Assembly: GCF_937616625.2 (NCBI RefSeq)
Contig: NC_065574.1
Location: forward strand, 28,956,501-29,020,500
Source of the DNA: Mercurialis annua
Taxonomy: Eukaryota > Streptophyta > Magnoliopsida > Malpighiales > Euphorbiaceae
DNA: 64,000 nt
Direction of reading: 5' to 3'
Notes under the pieces: generated by a model
What the model was told of the DNA's origin: nothing
Databases searched by the model: none
Seen by the model: only the letters and a program-made list of their open reading frames with translations
Program-made: the position numbers and the translations under genes
Shown here: piece after piece, positions 11,233 to 22,793 of the stretch
Layout: every line of letters begins with the position of its first letter
How positions within the stretch are numbered: position 1 is the first letter of the stretch

Positions 11233-12487
11233 ATGTCAAGTGGATCAACGGGTGAACGGATTGGTGATGATACAACTAGGTTACCTCATGAAGGTATTCC
11301 TTTAGCACAATTTCAAGAAAATGAATGAGTACAAAGGAGTATGGCTAATCTGGTTGAAAGATTGGAAAGAATGGAGCTTAATAATCAGACTTTGCAAGAG
11401 AAACTTGCTGCAATTGCTGGGGCAGTAGGTGCAAATTAACAAGAAGTGAGGGAAAACGCTCAAAATTTGGGTTTAAATGCAACAAATGGGAGAGCTAATG
11501 TACCTAATGTGGGAGTGAACATGGGAGTTCATAATAATGGGCATTATCAACATGTTTATTATGATGATTATGATGAGTTTGATCGGCATGAACCTAGCTT
11601 AGGTAGAGGATTTATTGCTGGTCCCGGTGAGAAACCCTAATATTGGTAGAGGCAATCTAGGTGGTCGTTATGGTGGCAATTGGCATAATAATCACGATGA
11701 TGTGGACAGAAACCTAGGTAGCATCAAATTTCAAATTCCTAATTTTGTTGGTAAGACTAACCCTGAAGCCTATTTGGAGTGGGATAAAAGGGTAGATCTC
11801 ATTCTTTATTGCCATAATTTTTCTGATGAGAAGAAAATGAAGTTAGTGGTTAGTCATTTTACTGAATATGCCATTATGTGGTATGAACAAATTGTAATAG
11901 CTCGGCGCAGAAGTGGAAAAAATGCTATTTATAGTTGGGTAGCTGTTAAGGATGTGATGAAAAGAAGATTTGTACCTTTATATTATCAAAGAGAGCTGTA
12001 CCAAAAACATCAGTACTTAAGACAAGGTACAAAGAATATTGAGGATTAGTTTAAAGAAATGGAGATGTTAATGGTTAGGCTAGATTTACATGAGGAAATG
12101 GAAGCAACCATGTCTCGTTTTCTTATAGGAATGAATAAGAAGATTACTGACAGCGTTGAATTAAACCATTATAGAGAGATTGAAGAGATGGTGCATCTCG
12201 CCATCAAGATTGAGAAGCAATTAAAACCAAACAGGACAACCAAGTCTAATTGGACATCAAATGCAAATTCCAATTCGAATTGGGGTGCTACTTCAAATTC
12301 CTAACCTAATTAGGGTGGATCTTCAAAGGGCGGAAAATTTGATTCTAACAAATCTGTTTTGCAGGATTCTAAGCAAAAAGGAGTGGCAGATCCAAAGAGT
12401 TCATTCAAATGTGAGACACCTATGGTAAGAAACAGAGATATAGAATGTTTCAAGTGCCTAGGTAATGGTCATATTGCTTCACAATGT
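11233..12487 (+). pseudogene. gag of CRM-like element A, broken
   Basis: Starts at ATG 11233. In order: a short N-terminal region with a leucine-rich heptad-like stretch (VERLERMELNNQTLQEKL), a Gly/Asn-rich linker, the capsid-like domain (about 11720-12230, with YLEWDKRV, YYQRELYQK and MSRFLIGMNKKI), and a complete CX2CX4HX4C zinc knuckle at 12446-12487. This wording is typical of the CRM/Reina branch of chromoviruses. Breaks: in-frame stops near 11326 and 11438, one frameshift near 11615-11640, and stops at 12047-12049 and 12302-12304. Gag would form the capsid of the virus-like particle. The protease frame continues without a boundary, as expected for a single gag-pol frame. Not functional. 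Confidence 0.85.
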
Positions 12488-13234
12488 CCAAATCGAAGAG
12501 CAATGGTGCTCAAAGATCACGGTGATATTGAGAATGAAAGTGATGAAAGTGATAATGAAGACATTCCATCACTAGAAAATTGTAGTGATGATGGTATTGA
12601 AGAACCAATGCGAGGCGATTTGCTGGTTGCTAGATGTACACTTAGTGTACAAATGAAGGATGAAAATGACTTAGAGCAGCAAAGGGACAACATTTTTCAC
12701 ACAAGATGCCATGTTAAAGGTAAGATTTGCAACATTATTATTGATATTGGTAGCTGTACTAATGTTGCTAGTATTGCTATGGTTCGAAAGTTAAATTTGA
12801 ATGTCATACCTCATCCTAGACCATATAGATTGCATTGGCTTAATAATTGTGGTGAGATTAAAGTGACTAAACAGGTTATTGTACCATTCACAATTGGTAT
12901 TTATTTTGATAAGGTGCTATGTGATGTAGTACCAATGCATGCTGGACATATCTTATTAGGTAGACCATGGAATTTGATAGAAATTTACACATGATGGTTT
13001 CCTTAATAGATATAGTTTTGCAAAGGATGGAAGAAAAGTTACATCAACACCTCTTTCTCCTAAGGATGTGTATGATGATCAGTGAAAAATTAAGAGAGAA
13101 AGAGCTGAAACTAAAAATAGCAAATGTATTGAGGAATCACTAAAGAGTGATAAAAACAATGTTATTCAATCAAGTGAGAAATCAAAACACACAGGGGTAG
13201 CTTTTTTGCTAGAGAAGGCAAAATTAGGCATGCA
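12488..13234 (+). pseudogene. protease region of element A, active site altered
   Basis: Continues the gag frame to a stop at 12992-12994. An acidic linker follows the zinc knuckle. The aspartic protease comes next, with its active-site triplet at 12743-12751 reading DIG instead of DSG, and a later ILLGRPW motif that matches the conserved second half of the fold. After 12994 the coding signal (HDGFLNRYSF-like) moves to another frame and meets stops before the RT frame opens near 13235. The protease would cut the Gag-Pol polyprotein. Loss of the Ser beside the catalytic Asp plus the frameshift makes function unlikely. Confidence 0.8.
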
Positions 13235-14460
13235 TTGCATTCTAATAGGATAGTGTTTGTGGTTACTTACAAGGATATATATTTGAAAACGTCTGATCTT
13301 GATCTTGCCTTGCCAAGAGAATTTTGTGATTTGTTGCAGGAATTTGATGACGTTTTTCCCGATGATATGCCAAGTGGTTTACCACCTGAGAGAGGCATTG
13401 AGCATCAAATTGATTTTGTACCCTGGGATGCCATACCTAATAGACCAGCCTATAGAAGTAACCCTGAAGAGACAAAGGAACTTCAAAGGCAAGTGGATGA
13501 TTTAATAGAAAAAGGGTATGTTAAAGAGAGCTTAAGTCCATGTGCGGTTCCTGTGATTCTGGTTCCAAAAAAAGATGGCACGTGGAGGATGTGTGTGGAT
13601 TGTCGTGCAATTAATAAGATAACGGTAAAGTATCGTCATCCTATCCCTAGGTTAGATGATATGCTTGATGAATTGGATGGTGCATGTGTTTTTGCTAAGA
13701 TTGATTTACGATCTGGTTATTATCAAATTCGCATGAAAAATGGGGATGAGTGGAAAACTGCCTTTAAGACCAAGTATGGGCTGTATGAGTGGCTAGTTAT
13801 GCCATTTGGGCTTACAAATGCACCTAGTACATTCATGAGATTGATGAACCATGTCTTGCGTGAATTTCTTGGTAAATTTGTGGTTGTATATTTTGATGAT
13901 ATTTTAGTTTACTCCAGGTCTGATTCTAATCATATAATCCATGTTAGGGATGTTTTAGAAGTTCTTCGAAAAGAAAAGTTGTTCGCTAATCTAAAGAAGT
14001 GTAGTTTTTGTTTAGATCGAGTCAATTTTGTTGGATTTATTGTTAGTTCTAATGGTTTGGAGGTTGATACTGAAAAGGTGAAAGCTATTCATGAATGGCT
14101 AATACCAACTAATGTGAGTAAATTAAGGAGTTTTCATGAATTGTCTAGCTTTTATAGGCGTTTCATTAAAGATTTTAGTAATTTAGCTGCACCTTTGAAT
14201 GAATTAGTCAAGAAAAATGTTGCTTTTAATTGGGGTGATGCACAAGAACATGCTTTTAATTTACATAAAGAAAAATTAGGTAGTGCACCTTTGTTAGTTT
14301 TGCCTAATTTTGATAAAATCTTTGAGATTAAACGTGATGCAAGTGGCGTTAGAATTGGGGCTATATTGATGCAAGAGGGGCGTCCAATTTGCTTCTTTAG
14401 TGAGAAACTAAATGGGGCAGCCTTGAATTACACAACATATGACAAGGAGTTATTTGCCTT
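13235..14460 (+). pseudogene. reverse transcriptase and start of RNase H of element A
   Basis: An uninterrupted frame of about 408 codons. RT blocks are well preserved: GLPPERGIEHQID near the start, [40 protein letters not shown] and the catalytic YFDD at 13889-13900. The connection domain (SFYRRFIKDFS) and the first RNase H strand (RDASGVRIGAILMQEG) follow. The frame is cut after YDKELFAF at 14460 by insertion of element B. The rest of RNase H and the integrase are absent from the window, removed by the deletion that ends at about 22793. Closest recognisable group is CRM-like chromovirus. The assignment to Ty3 is certain; the clade is from memory of its signature blocks. Confidence 0.88.
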
Positions 14461-16667
14461 TGTCACGACCCAATCTCATGGGCCGAGACCGACGCTAGGG
14501 AATGGGAGTGGTTGCTCCGAAACCCGTAGCAAGCCTAAAAACGTAAAATAATTTTTTCGCAAAACATAAACGTCATGCATGACATATGTAAACACGTGTC
14601 ATGCAGAAGCACGCATGCCAGGCATACATATCCTCTAACAGTCTCAAATATCAAAATGCACCTAACGTAAAACATTTAAAACTTTAAAACATTAAAGTGA
14701 TATTTGTAGAAAACTATGCATTACAAGCTGACTTACAAAACACTTATCTACTGCAGCTCTAAGAGTAGAGTACTGTTTCTTTACATACTTTCAAAAAAAC
14801 GGACTTCTGGAAGTAGGATATAAGTCCGTTACTTCAAAGCGTCTTTAACTTGAAAGGAAATATGTGAGGGGTCAGTATATGGGGATATACTGAGTGAGTT
14901 CATACATTTACTAATAAGTATTCAAGTAAATAATATAACGATATTCAATTGTATGCAGCCAAGTACGAGATCCGATTGAAACCCTAATCCTCGAACATAC
15001 TAATCATCTATCATGCGACCCAATCATTAATATCAAGTTGTGAGTCCAACTCACTGGTGGGTCCAACCCACTAGATACGGGGACTCCAGGTTACACTGTA
15101 ATCGAGTGCTCACTCGTATCAAAATCATACATCCAGTCTCGAATTTCATAATCATAATCAACTCACAGCTGAATCAAATCAAAACCTGTGATCACGCAGT
15201 CGTATTGCCGCTCAATAGGTAGCCCGTTCCATCGGATCAATACTGGTTTCAAATCAAGCGTATGCGCAATTCATATAAACATTTCCCATATAAAACATGC
15301 AATTCAAACATAAAGCAATATAAAATAATTTCTTGACTAAATACATTAAAAGCAAATCGTATTAACTCACAGAAAACACTTATCCAAAAATACATCGGGG
15401 CATAGGAACGTCAAGCTTCCCGAACTACTGTTCCAGCTGCTTCTTGCCTTGCCGGATCTAAAACGAATTTTAAAAAATTTTACTTGTGTCAGAATCCTAT
15501 TCGAAGATTGACTGTAGACTCGAGACTCGACACGCTACACTCGTTAACCGTCGTGCTTCTAACGTAAATCCCGATAAACGGTATCAAACTCGTTTATGGA
15601 TCAAATATTACTTTTAAATCAATTCTCATTTAACCTCATTAGGTTAGCGTCTCTAATTAATCGATAACTAGTCGAATATTAATCAATTTCAGATCTTGGT
15701 ATGCGCGTACGTAATTTTCTCAAAAAACTAGATCGATCGGTGAAAACATTGTGCGAATACAGGTTGCGATCTGAAAATAAAACGGCCGTACGAACTACTG
15801 TGCGAGCGCACGTCTGACTGTGCGTTCGCACAGCAGATTGTGCGTTCGCACAGCAAACTGTGCGTTCGCACAGTCTGTTTCAAACTGTGCAATCGAACAG
15901 TCCTACTGTGCGTTCGCACGGCACCTGTGCGAACGCACAGTGTGCTGTGTTACGCACAGTACGATCTTTTAGCCCCGGCTGGATTCCGACGTGCTTAAAT
16001 ACATAAAAACGTTCCAAACACGCTCCAAACACGTAATCTAGCTTCAAAACGCTATAATTCAATTGTAATATCGATTAAAACGATAAAATTGTTTCGTGGC
16101 CTAAAACTTTGAATCGATATAACTCAAAATATATCCGTCTAAACGATAAAACGTCAAGCTTACTGTGATACGCAGCTGAAATACGATCGTTTTGAGTTAT
16201 AGAACGTCGGAAACGGACGAGAAACGGAAACCGCGCGACGAACCGTACATTATCGTCGTTTGAAAGAAAAAGAAGGAAGATGAAGATTCTGACGATTCCT
16301 TCATCTGAAGGAAATGATATATAATCCGGCTAATTTGCACTTTGGTCCTTGAAACTTTTCAAAAGTTTCAATTAAGTCCAAAACCTATTCGCGTCCAAAT
16401 TTTAAACGGTCTCCGATTGACTCCAAACTTTTACCATAAATACTATATATTATTTCGCGGACCTTGGCGAAATAATTATCGTCTCAGAATTTATAATTTA
16501 TTTTATATTAATTTTCGAAGTTAAATCCTCAAATCTCGCTAATTAACTTATTTAAAATTTATTCTAAATTCCCGATATAATTAAATTAAATTCTCCTTAA
16601 TTTAATTTATTGAAAATCTTAACACGTTGCACAACGTAATTAGCTTTAATTATTTTGGGGTATTACA
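14461..16667 (-). mobile_element. 3' LTR of Tekay-type Ty3 element B (2,207 bp)
   Basis: In element orientation it runs from TGTAATACCCC (at 16667) to GGGTCGTGACA (at 14461), preceded by a G-rich polypurine tract. It is inserted directly into the RNase H frame of element A. The first ~1,045 bp seen from the left match the truncated 5' LTR at 21748-22793 closely. A cluster of short perfect palindromes lies at 15797-15960. No gene is present; open frames inside it are short and chance-like. The LTR supplies promoter and polyadenylation signals for the element. Confidence 0.9.
15797..15960. repeat. cluster of CTGTGCG-N2-CGCACAG palindromes in the LTR of B
   Basis: Seven or eight copies of a 16-bp hairpin motif in about 160 bp. 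Perfect copies CTGTGCGTTCGCACAG occur at 15818-15833 and about 15858-15873. A copy with AA at the centre is at 15925-15940, and diverged ones lie at 15798, 15837, 15884 and 15906. Each has 7-bp arms around a 2-bp centre and two to four CpG. The corresponding part of the other LTR is deleted, so conservation cannot be judged here. Confidence 0.9.
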
Positions 16668-16683
16668 TTCACCCCCCCCCTTT
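16668..16683 (-). promoter_or_regulatory. polypurine tract of element B
   Basis: On the reverse strand AAAGGGGGGGGGGTGAA lies directly before the LTR start TGTAATACC. It identifies the LTR at 14461-16667 as the 3' LTR and the element as reverse-oriented. Confidence 0.9.
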
Positions 16684-17095
16684 AAATAAATTTGTCCTCG
16701 AATTTAAAATTTAGCCACGTACCTTGAGTAAAAAGATATGGGTACTTCTGCCTCATATCTTCTTCTGTCTTCCACGTGCACTCTTCTATGGACTGACTCC
16801 TCCAACGAACTTTTACCATCAGAATTCTCTTCGTCCGCAATTACCGTATCTGCATATCAACAGTTTGCACTGGCCGTTCTTCATATGTTAGTTCCTCGCT
16901 TACGTCTACCACTTGCGGTTGAGTTATTCGAGAAGGGTCTGGTACATATTTGCGAAGCATGGAAATATGGAAGACAGGATGAACTTGCGACATCTCTGGT
17001 GGCAAGTCCAGCTTATAGGCAACAGAGCCTATACGCTCTACGATCTGATATGGTCCGACGTACCTCAGAGCCAACTTCCCTTCTTTCCAAAACAA
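16682..17095 (-). pseudogene. polyprotein C-terminus of B with chromodomain
   Basis: The first part has the post-integrase block typical of chromoviruses (LALRYVGPYQIVERIG, YKLDLPPEM, VHPVFHISMLRKYVPD). A chromodomain-like tail follows, recognisable by VKVRW, a CTW where ETW is usual, EEDM and YPYLF. An in-frame stop at 16841-16843 separates the two; the frame ends at 16682-16684, just before the polypurine tract. The chromodomain of Tekay-type elements is thought to guide integration to heterochromatin through methylated histone H3. It lies in a different frame from the integrase, so a frameshift separates them. Confidence 0.8.
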
Positions 17096-17235
17096 ATAAC
17101 TCCCTTCATCGGTGATACTTTGAGAAACACGTAATCTCCGATCTGAAACTCTATATCTTTCCTCTTGGGGTCTGCATAGCTCTTCTGTCGATTGGAAGCA
17201 GTATTCAGACGTTGCTTTATCAACGGTACTTTTTC

Positions 17236-18762
17236 TTACGTAATCTGGATGATCTCTGCTCCAGTTAACTTCCGCTTACCGACTTCATCCCAGTAGATAG
17301 GGGATCGACATATACGCCCGTATAACGCTTCGTATGGAGCCATCTCAATGCTCGAGTGATAGCTGTTGTTGTAGGCAAATTCGACTAAAGGTAGGTATGT
17401 ATCCCAACTACCTCTGAAGTCTAGTACGCATAGTCGAAGCATATCTTCTAACGTTTGAATCGTCTGTTCAGACTGGCTGTTTGTTTGAGGATGAAACGCA
17501 GTGCTGAAATTCAATCGCGTTCCTAACGCGTTTTGTAAGCTCTTCCAGACGTGAGAGGTAAATACAGAACCTCTGTCTGAAACAATTGACACGGGGACTC
17601 CGTGTAAGCTCACGATTTTATCGATGTACTCTTGAGCTAACTTTGCTTCAGAATACGTCGTCTTGATCGGTATGAAGTGCGCCGACTTCGTCAAACGATC
17701 CACGATTACCCAAATGGAGTCAAAACCTTTCTGCGTCTTGGGCAATCCGACTACGAAATTCATCATGATTTGCTCCCACTTCCACTCCGGGATGGGTAAT
17801 GGCTGAAAAAATCCGTAAGGCCGCTGATGTTCTAATTTGACTTGCTGACAAGTCGGGCATTTAGCCACAAACTCTACGACATCTTTCTTCATTCCGCTCC
17901 ACCAGTACATTGCCTTGATGTCATGGTACATCTTCATGGAACCTGGATTAACGCTATACATCGTCCCATGAGTCTCTTCCATGATCTTCTGTCTCAAGTC
18001 TTCCATATCTGGAACGCACATTCGATTGCCATATTTCAGTATTCCGTCAACGATACTGAAATCTTGACGTTTTCCTTGTTGCAACTCTTCAATTAGATGC
18101 TTTAATTGAGGGTCATCCGCTTGTAATTCCTTGATTCGATCTATTAACGTGGATCGTATCGTTAGCTGAGCCATTAAATTTCCGAGAGATGAAATCTCGA
18201 ACTCCACTCCTTGGCCAAACATCGTATGAATCTCGTTAATTAATGGTCTCCGCCATGCCGTTGTAACATGCGCGAGACTTCCTGCCGACTTCCTACTTAA
18301 CGCATCTGCCACAATGTTGGCTTTGCCCGGATGGTATTGTATAGTACCACCGTAGTCCTTTAGTAGCTCCATCCATCTCCTCTGTCTGAGGTTCAACTCT
18401 CGTTGATCGAAAATATACTTTAAAATTTTATGATTTGCAAAGATCTCGCACGTGGCGCCGTATAAATAATGTCTCCAGATCTTCAGCACAAAAATCACTG
18501 CCGCTAACTCCAGATCATGCGTCGGGTAATTTCTTTCGTGCTTCTTAAGCTGTCGTGAGGCGTACGCGATTACTCGCCCATATTGCATTAGGACACATCC
18601 TAGCCCAACTCTTGATGCATCACAGTAAACTGTGAACCCATCTGTTTCTTCTGGTAATGCTAAGACTAGTGCTGTCGTCAGACACTCTTTCAGTTTCAGA
18701 AAACTGAGTTCACACTGGTCTGTCCAGTTGAATTTCACGTTCTTCTGAGTTGACTTCATCAA
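17236..18762 (-). pseudogene. RNase H and integrase of element B
   Basis: One open frame of 508 codons, the longest in element B. RNase H covers residues about 40-160: D48, E85 and D153 are present, but residue 110 is Asn in [11 protein letters not shown] where Asp is usual. Integrase follows with an H265-H280-C302-C305 zinc site and a core whose triad reads N335, D396, E432. The D396-E432 spacing of 35 residues fits DD35E, but the first Asp is replaced (MNF for MDF). [12 protein letters not shown] also departs from the usual DGQSER. It would insert the DNA copy into the chromosome; two catalytic substitutions argue that it cannot. The frame continues the RT frame across stops. Confidence 0.9.
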
Positions 18763-19500
18763 AGGTACAACGATCTTTGAAAAGTCCTATACGAATCGTC
18801 TATAATATCCCGCTAAACCGAGGAAACTTTGAAATTCCGTAACCGATTCAGGTCTTTTCCATTCTATCACAGCCTCGATCTTCTTTGGATCAACCTTAAT
18901 GCCGCTTTGTGATACCACATGACCCAAGAAAGAAACTTATGTTAGCCAAAATTCACATTTAGAGAATTTGGCGTAAAACTGATGCTCTCTTAACGTCTGT
19001 AGTACTATCCGCAAATGATGTGCATGTTCTTCTTCTGATCGTGAATAAATCAAAATAACATCGATAAACACAATCACGAACTGATCTAAGTACGGTTTGA
19101 ATATTCTATTCATCAAATCCATAAAGGCTGCTAGCGCGTTCGTCAATCCAAATGGCATAACGAGAAATTCGTAATGTCCCTATCGAGTTCGAAAACCAGT
19201 CTTCTGAACATCATCATCGCGAATCTTCAGCTGATGATAGCCTGACCTTAGATCAATCTTGGAGAAATACTTCGCTCCTTGTAACTGATTGAATAAATAG
19301 TCGATTCTAGATAACGGATACTTATTCTTGATCGTCACCTTATTCAACTGTCGATAGTCGATACAAAGTCGAAGCGATCCATCTTTCTTTTTCACAAATA
19401 GCACTGGTGCACCCCATGGGGATACACTCGGTCTGATTAAACCGCGATCAAATAAATCTTCTAGCTGATCCTTAAGTTCTTTGAGCTCTACGGACGCCAT
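18763..19500 (-). pseudogene. reverse transcriptase of element B, inactivated
   Basis: Two open pieces in one frame, 19500-19180 and 19158-18937, separated by a stop. Further stops precede the RNase H frame. Blocks visible: [43 protein letters not shown], and the catalytic loop at 19057-19068, which reads FIDV where FIDD is required. Loss of the second catalytic Asp abolishes polymerase activity in known RTs. Sequence after the second stop keeps the YYRRF block near 18800. Best match by motif is the Tekay (Del) clade. Confidence 0.9.
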
Positions 19501-19655
19501 TCGATATGGAGGTATCTATATCGGCTTCGTACCGGGAGCCAATTCGATACAGAACTCAATTTCGCGATCTGGGGTAATCCAGGTAATTCCTCTGGAAAAC
19601 CGTCTGGATATTCTGACACCATTGGTACATCAACGTCTCGTACTATCGCTAAGAA

Positions 19656-20228
19656 TCATTGACATCCCTTCTTCAACATGTGACAAGCTTTAATAGCTGA
19701 GATAATACTTGTAGAAGATTCCGTCTTATCACCTTGAATTGAAACAACTTCAATTCCAGGCGTGTTGAACGTTACCGTCTTCTTCCGGCAATCCACATTG
19801 GCGTAGTGCTGAGCTAGCCAATCCATTCCTAATATGACGTCAAAAACTAATACCTCGAGTAAAATCAAATCAACTAACAAATCTCGTCCTTGAACTTTCA
19901 CAGGACAAGACGGATAAACGATACTAACTTCCACACTCTCTCCGACTGGAGTAGCTACGGACAAAGGATTCCTACGGTACGCTGGTTGCACTCCTAACTT
20001 ACTAGCGAAACTAGGTGAAACAAACGAATGTGTAGCGCCCGGATCAAATAAAACTAATGCTTCTTGAGAAGCGATAGGAAAGGTACCTTGCACCACAGCA
20101 TTGGAAGCCCGAGTCTCCTGAGGATTCAGTGCAAAGACCCTGGCCTGACTTCCGCCAGCCTGCGAAGTCTGGCCAGTACCACGACCTCCGCCATTCCTTC
20201 CTCCACGATTTGCGTAACCACGGCCTCT
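19656..20228 (-). pseudogene. aspartic protease of element B, active site altered
   Basis: In frame with gag after the stop at 20229. A Gly/Arg-rich linker precedes the domain. The catalytic triplet at 20037-20045 reads DPG in LFDPGATHSFVS where DSG is normal, and the second conserved block is VILGMDWL. The RT frame is shifted relative to this one somewhere between 19656 and 19500. It would process the polyprotein in the particle. Proline next to the catalytic Asp makes activity unlikely. Confidence 0.85.
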
Positions 20229-21473
20229 CTAGAAAGTGAAGGTACTCTCTGTCTGATCATACCCTGATGCTGCCTGCTGCGCAGTTCTCTGCTGCTGATA
20301 AGAAGGCTGCATCACAGTAGTCATTGAGCCTTGAGGCATCTGCCTCGGACAATCTCTAGCAAAGTGACCCCGTTGACCATAGTTGAAACATGCTCCACTA
20401 GCAATGTAACACGCGCCGTAGTGCCTCCTATTACAGTTCGGACATATAGGAACTTCGCCTCCCATATCACTCATAGATCTGGCACCAAATCCGGTGACTG
20501 AAGTACTGACTCTAGTTCCATATCGAGCTCTCTTATTTCTCTGCTGACATGATGTGGGTCGAGAATGACTTCCGACGTATGATTGAGTAGGTGCGCTCTG
20601 TACACTACGAAACACATTACTTCTCACAAACGCAATATTGGAAGGATCGGGAATCTTCCCAAAACGGATCAGAGAAACTTCCATTTGCCTAGCGCTATCG
20701 ATCGGTTGCACTAGTGTTCTTCCGATATCAGACGTCAGACTCATAAATTCATCTCCTAGACCCTCTACACACATCGAGTTCACTCTGACTGGGTCTGCAG
20801 TAAGGTCTGGTGCAAACCTACTCACTCTGGTAAACTCCGTCACAAACTCTTGCACAGTCCGATTGCCTCTACTCAGGGTCAGCCACTGATTACGATAACT
20901 CTCCGTTACCGCATACAGTAAGAAAAACTCTCTAAAATGATTCACGAATTCAACCCAGGTCAAAGTGTCCATGGTTGGCTGAATGTGTTGCTGAAACCAA
21001 TCTTTCACGAGTCCTTTCATTGACATTTCCACCATGATGATGGTCTGTCTCTCATTAGCTTGTAGACGTCGAGCATTACGTTCTACTTCTTCTAAAATGT
21101 CTAACGCATCACCAGAGCCATCAAACTTAGTTGGCTTAAGGTGCATGTAAGCCAAGACGATATCTCGGTCAGTGAAAGCAACATTGCGTAACTGTTGCTG
21201 GTGTAGTTGTTCACGATGCATATTCTGCACCTCAGCTTGATTAGCTTGCATAGCCGCAATTCCCGTAAGGAACTGGTTAAGATTAAAACCCACAACATTA
21301 GGTTGATAGGCATGCGCTTGCACTCCACGTGCCTGCGCCTAGGCCTCTTGGCCACCACCTCCGCCATGAACAAAAGACTCATTTTGAGCTTCTGGATGGA
21401 CGTCATGCGCCCCTTCTATAACGTTTCGTGCTGCAGCGGCAGCTCGCTCTTCTTCTTGTCGTTGGTCAGACAT
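20229..21473 (-). pseudogene. gag of element B, two in-frame stops
   Basis: Starts at ATG 21473, since MSDQRQEEE... fits the Ala/Glu-rich N-terminus. An in-frame TAG sits at 21341-21339, 44 codons later, and the frame is then open to TAG at 20229. The Ty3 gag domain covers about 21140-20700 (TKFDGSGDALDILEEVERN, MKGLVKDWFQQ, FREFFL). The C-terminal part has CPNC...HYGAC followed by a zinc knuckle at 20349-20390, whose second cysteine is Tyr (CFNYGQRGHFARDC). The double knuckle-like arrangement is usual in Tekay elements; the Cys-to-Tyr change would impair zinc binding. Confidence 0.88.
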
Positions 21474-21731
21474 CCTGACCAAGACAAACAGCCTTACTTA
21501 GCCACATACTCACATATCATTGCAAAACGCATATCATATTAAACGCGCATCTCATTACATACGAACACACACATAGGACAGACTCACATCCTAGAGGGAA
21601 AGCTGAAAGTTTGAAAATCAAATGAATATGTAACAAAGACAAAATTCAAATCCTATGTGCTGCAGTAGAATTCCTAGGAAAATCTTAATCACATAACATT
21701 TAACAAAAGTAAGCAATGGTAACTGGACCAT
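21474..21731 (-). other. untranslated leader of element B
   Basis: Between the primer-binding site and the gag ATG on the reverse strand. About 260 bp without an open frame of note and without a recognisable motif. It corresponds to the transcribed leader upstream of gag. Confidence 0.7.
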
Positions 21732-21743
21732 GCTCTGATACCA
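21732..21743 (-). promoter_or_regulatory. primer-binding site of element B (initiator tRNA-Met)
   Basis: GCTCTGATACCA on the forward strand is the reverse complement of TGGTATCAGAGC. It lies four bases inside the LTR boundary at 21748 and confirms reverse orientation, with the 5' LTR to the right. Confidence 0.93.
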
Positions 21744-21747
21744 ACAT

Positions 21748-22793
21748 TGTCACGACCCAATCTCATGGGCCGAGACCGGCGCTAGGGAATGGGTGTGGTT
21801 GCTCCGAAACCCGTAGCAAGCCTAAAAACGTAAAATAATTTTTCCCAAAACATAAACGTCATGCATGACATACGTAAACACGTGTCATGCAGAAGCACGC
21901 ATGCCAGGCATACATATCCTCTGGCAGTCTCAAATATCAAAACGCAGCTAGCGTAAAACATTTAAAATTTTAAAACATTAAAGTTATATTTGCAGAAAAC
22001 TATACATTACAAGCTGACTTACAAAACACTTATCTACTGCAGCTCTAAGAGTAAAGTACTGTTTCTTTACATACATTCAAAAATATAGACTTCAGGAAGT
22101 AGGATAGACGTCAGTTACTTCAAAGCGTCTTTAACCTGAAAGGAAATCTGTGAGGGGTCAGTATATGAGGATATACTGAGTGAGTGCATACATTTACTAA
22201 TAAGTATTCAAGTAAAACATAAAACGATATTCAATCGTATGCAGCCAAGTACGAGATCCGATTGAAACCCTAATCGTCGAACATACTAATCATCTATCAT
22301 GCAACCCAATCATTAAAATGAAGTTGTGGGTCCAACTTACTGGCAGGTCCAACCCACTAGATACGGGGACTCCAGGTTACACCGTAACCGAGAGCTCACT
22401 CGTATCAAAATCATACATCCAGTCTCGAATTTCATAAACATAATCAACTGACAGCTGTATCAAATCAAAACTGGTGATCACGCAGTCCTATTGCCGCTCA
22501 ATAGGTAGCACGTTCCATCGGATCAATACTGGTTTCAAATCAAGCGTAGGCGCAATTCATATAAAAATTTCGCATATAAAACATGCAATTCAAACATAAA
22601 GCAATATAAAATAATTGCTTGACTAAATACTTTTAAAAGCAAATTGTATTAACCCAAAGAAAACGCTTATACAAAAATACGTCGGGGCTTAGGAACGTCA
22701 AGCTTCCCGAACTACTGGTCTAGCTGCTTCTTGCCTTGCCGGATCTAAAACAAATTTTAAAACATTTGACTTGTGTCAGAATTCTATTCTAAG
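21748..22793 (-). mobile_element. 5' LTR of element B, truncated
   Basis: Matches the 3' LTR from TGTCACGACCC for about 1,045 bp with scattered substitutions and then stops at AGAATTCTATTCTAAGATTG, where sequence of element A's LTR takes over. About 1,160 bp of its promoter-proximal half is missing, including the region with the palindrome cluster. The truncation is the left side of the deletion described under findings. Confidence 0.9.

Noticed and set aside
15797..15960. Palindrome cluster as bacterial-type terminators or operators
   Set aside because: No T-tract follows and the context is a plant LTR. Described as a repeat cluster instead.
16738..17134. Forward open frames opposite the end of element B
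   Set aside because: Antisense shadows of the reverse-strand chromodomain and linker region, with no motif of their own.
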